Positions 63,150 through 64,000 of a DNA stretch of 64,000 bases are shown here, piece after piece; the stretch's first letter is position 1, and every line of letters begins with the position of its first letter. A program made the position numbers and the translations under genes. The notes beneath the pieces were generated by a model. It saw only the letters and a program-made list of their open reading frames with translations, was not told the DNA's origin and ran no database searches. Source of the DNA: DATFVA01 sp963800255 (GTDB lineage: Bacteria > Bacteroidota > Ignavibacteria > Ignavibacteriales > Ignavibacteriaceae). The stretch covers positions 62,001 to 126,000 of the forward strand of contig CAWDAK010000024.1 in the NCBI GenBank assembly GCA_963800255.1, read 5' to 3'.

Positions 63150-64000
63150 ATGGTAAACTTAAAAGAGTTAAATAAAGAACAAAAATCAGCCGTTGAATAC
63201 CTGGATGGTCCGCAAATGATTGTAGCGGGTGCCGGATCAGGGAAAACCAAGGTTTTAACTTATAAAATTGCACATCTTATTGATAAAGGGTATGCTCCTG
63301 ATTCCATCCTTGCTTTAACCTTTACAAACAAAGCTGCAAATGAGATGAAGGACAGAATCCGCAAACTGATCGGTAATAAAGCAGATTCTATCTGGATGGG
63401 AACCTTTCACTCAATCTTTGCCAGGATTCTCAGGATTGAATCGAAGAACATCAACTACGATCAGAACTTTTCGATTTATGACGCCGAAGATTCCCGCTCA
63501 CTGGTGCAAAACATAGTTTCTAACCTCAATATAGATCTCGAAGCAGTAACGCCGAATTCTGTTAAACACAGGATCAGTTTTATGAAAAACCAGATGGTGA
63601 TGCCTGCGGAGTTCAGAAGAAAACATAAAGGAGAATTCATTGAGGAAAAGGTTGCAGATATTTATGATGAATACCAGAAGAGATTGATTGCAAATAATTC
63701 GATGGATTTTGAAGACCTTCTGCTTAAACCGATTGAACTTTTCAACTCAAATCCTAAGATTCTGGCCAAGTACAAAAAGAAATTTGAATATTTACTTGTT
63801 GATGAATTCCAGGATACCAATAAAGCTCAATATGAGCTTATTAAACTCCTCGTAAGCAAAGACGGAAAGCTTGCAGTAGTGGGAGATGATGCTCAGAGTA
63901 TCTACAGCTGGCGTGGAGCGAATGTCGGGAATATGCTGGATTTTCAGAAAGATTTTCCTAAGCATAAAATTTTCAAACTTGAACAAAATTATCGTTCAAC
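63150..64000 (+). CDS. UvrD/PcrA-type DNA helicase, N-terminal part
   Basis: The gene runs off the right edge after 283 codons. It is a superfamily 1 helicase: LNKEQKSAVEYLDGPQMIVA (Q motif), Walker A GAGSGKTK, Ia TFTNKAANEM, GTFHSIFARIL, the DEF-Q-D box LLVDEFQDTNKAQYEL (II), VVGDDAQSIYSWRGAN (III) and the start of motif IV, LEQNYRST. These helicases unwind DNA in excision and mismatch repair. UvrD and PcrA cannot be told apart here. The first ATG giving the full Q motif is at 63150. Confidence 0.9.
   Translation, partial: MVNLKELNKEQKSAVEYLDGPQMIVAGAGSGKTKVLTYKIAHLIDKGYAPDSILALTFTNKAANEMKDRIRKLIGNKADSIWMGTFHSIFARILRIESKNINYDQNFSIYDAEDSRSLVQNIVSNLNIDLEAVTPNSVKHRISFMKNQMVMPAEFRRKHKGEFIEEKVADIYDEYQKRLIANNSMDFEDLLLKPIELFNSNPKILAKYKKKFEYLLVDEFQDTNKAQYELIKLLVSKDGKLAVVGDDAQSIYSWRGANVGNMLDFQKDFPKHKIFKLEQNYRS

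Overview
The window is AT-rich, gene-dense bacterial chromosome, most likely from the class Ignavibacteria (Bacteroidota/Chlorobi group). The main evidence is a type IX secretion sorting domain of the NPFNPSTTI type ending a secreted protein at 21244-23076. TonB-dependent receptors with carboxypeptidase-regulatory-like N-termini, a DUF4249 lipoprotein, and several promoters of the Bacteroidota form TTTG-N20-TAnnTTTG agree with this. I see no tRNA, rRNA, CRISPR array, insertion sequence or prophage. Most of the window is core metabolism in compact operons with overlapping genes.

Left part (1-17998). The minus strand carries the first codons of sucD, a six-helix membrane protein, and one long operon: a frameshifted purC-like gene, psd, pssA, purS, purQ and two tatA genes, joining purine and phospholipid synthesis to a secretion component. 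Divergent from it run ebfC, recR, a methyltransferase, two lipoproteins (one apparently starting at ATC) and ftsX. Next comes a surface-polysaccharide module: a small SLBB protein, a Wzc-like kinase, a Wza-like exporter, a Wzz-like protein and a UDP-glucuronate decarboxylase. purL and a YihY-type membrane protein follow.

Middle part (18000-37700). An Rrf2-family iron-sulfur regulator, a NapH/CcoG-like ferredoxin membrane protein, a RIC-type di-iron repair protein and a truncated haemoglobin form a probable nitrosative-stress operon. Two matching operator-like palindromes lie before the regulator gene and before the ferredoxin gene. After the sialidase-like T9SS protein comes a SatD-like gene that keeps both metal-binding aspartates of class III nucleotide cyclases, plus a C-terminal helix-turn-helix. 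It is followed at once by a polytopic membrane protein and preceded by three decamers spaced exactly 29 bp apart. An OPT peptide transporter, an MFS transporter, an M29 aminopeptidase, def-fmt and transsulfuration genes follow; cystathionine beta-synthase is broken by a one-base shift.

Right part (37800-64000). One chain runs from a TonB receptor through xseA, xseB, dxs and an oxidoreductase to a PhoB/PhoR pair. Then come rplU-rpmA, two divergent malate dehydrogenase paralogues, an RsbW-like kinase, a beta-barrel protein and a fibronectin-type lipoprotein. The complex I genes nuoA-F end in a strong terminator without nuoG-N. Ferritin, a three-gene outer-membrane locus (TonB receptor, DUF4249 lipoprotein, PEGA/propeller lipoprotein) and the start of a UvrD/PcrA helicase complete the window.

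Two single-base frameshifts (purC-like, cbs) and one non-canonical start within 64 kb may reflect assembly errors, so they should be checked against reads before a biological reading is accepted.
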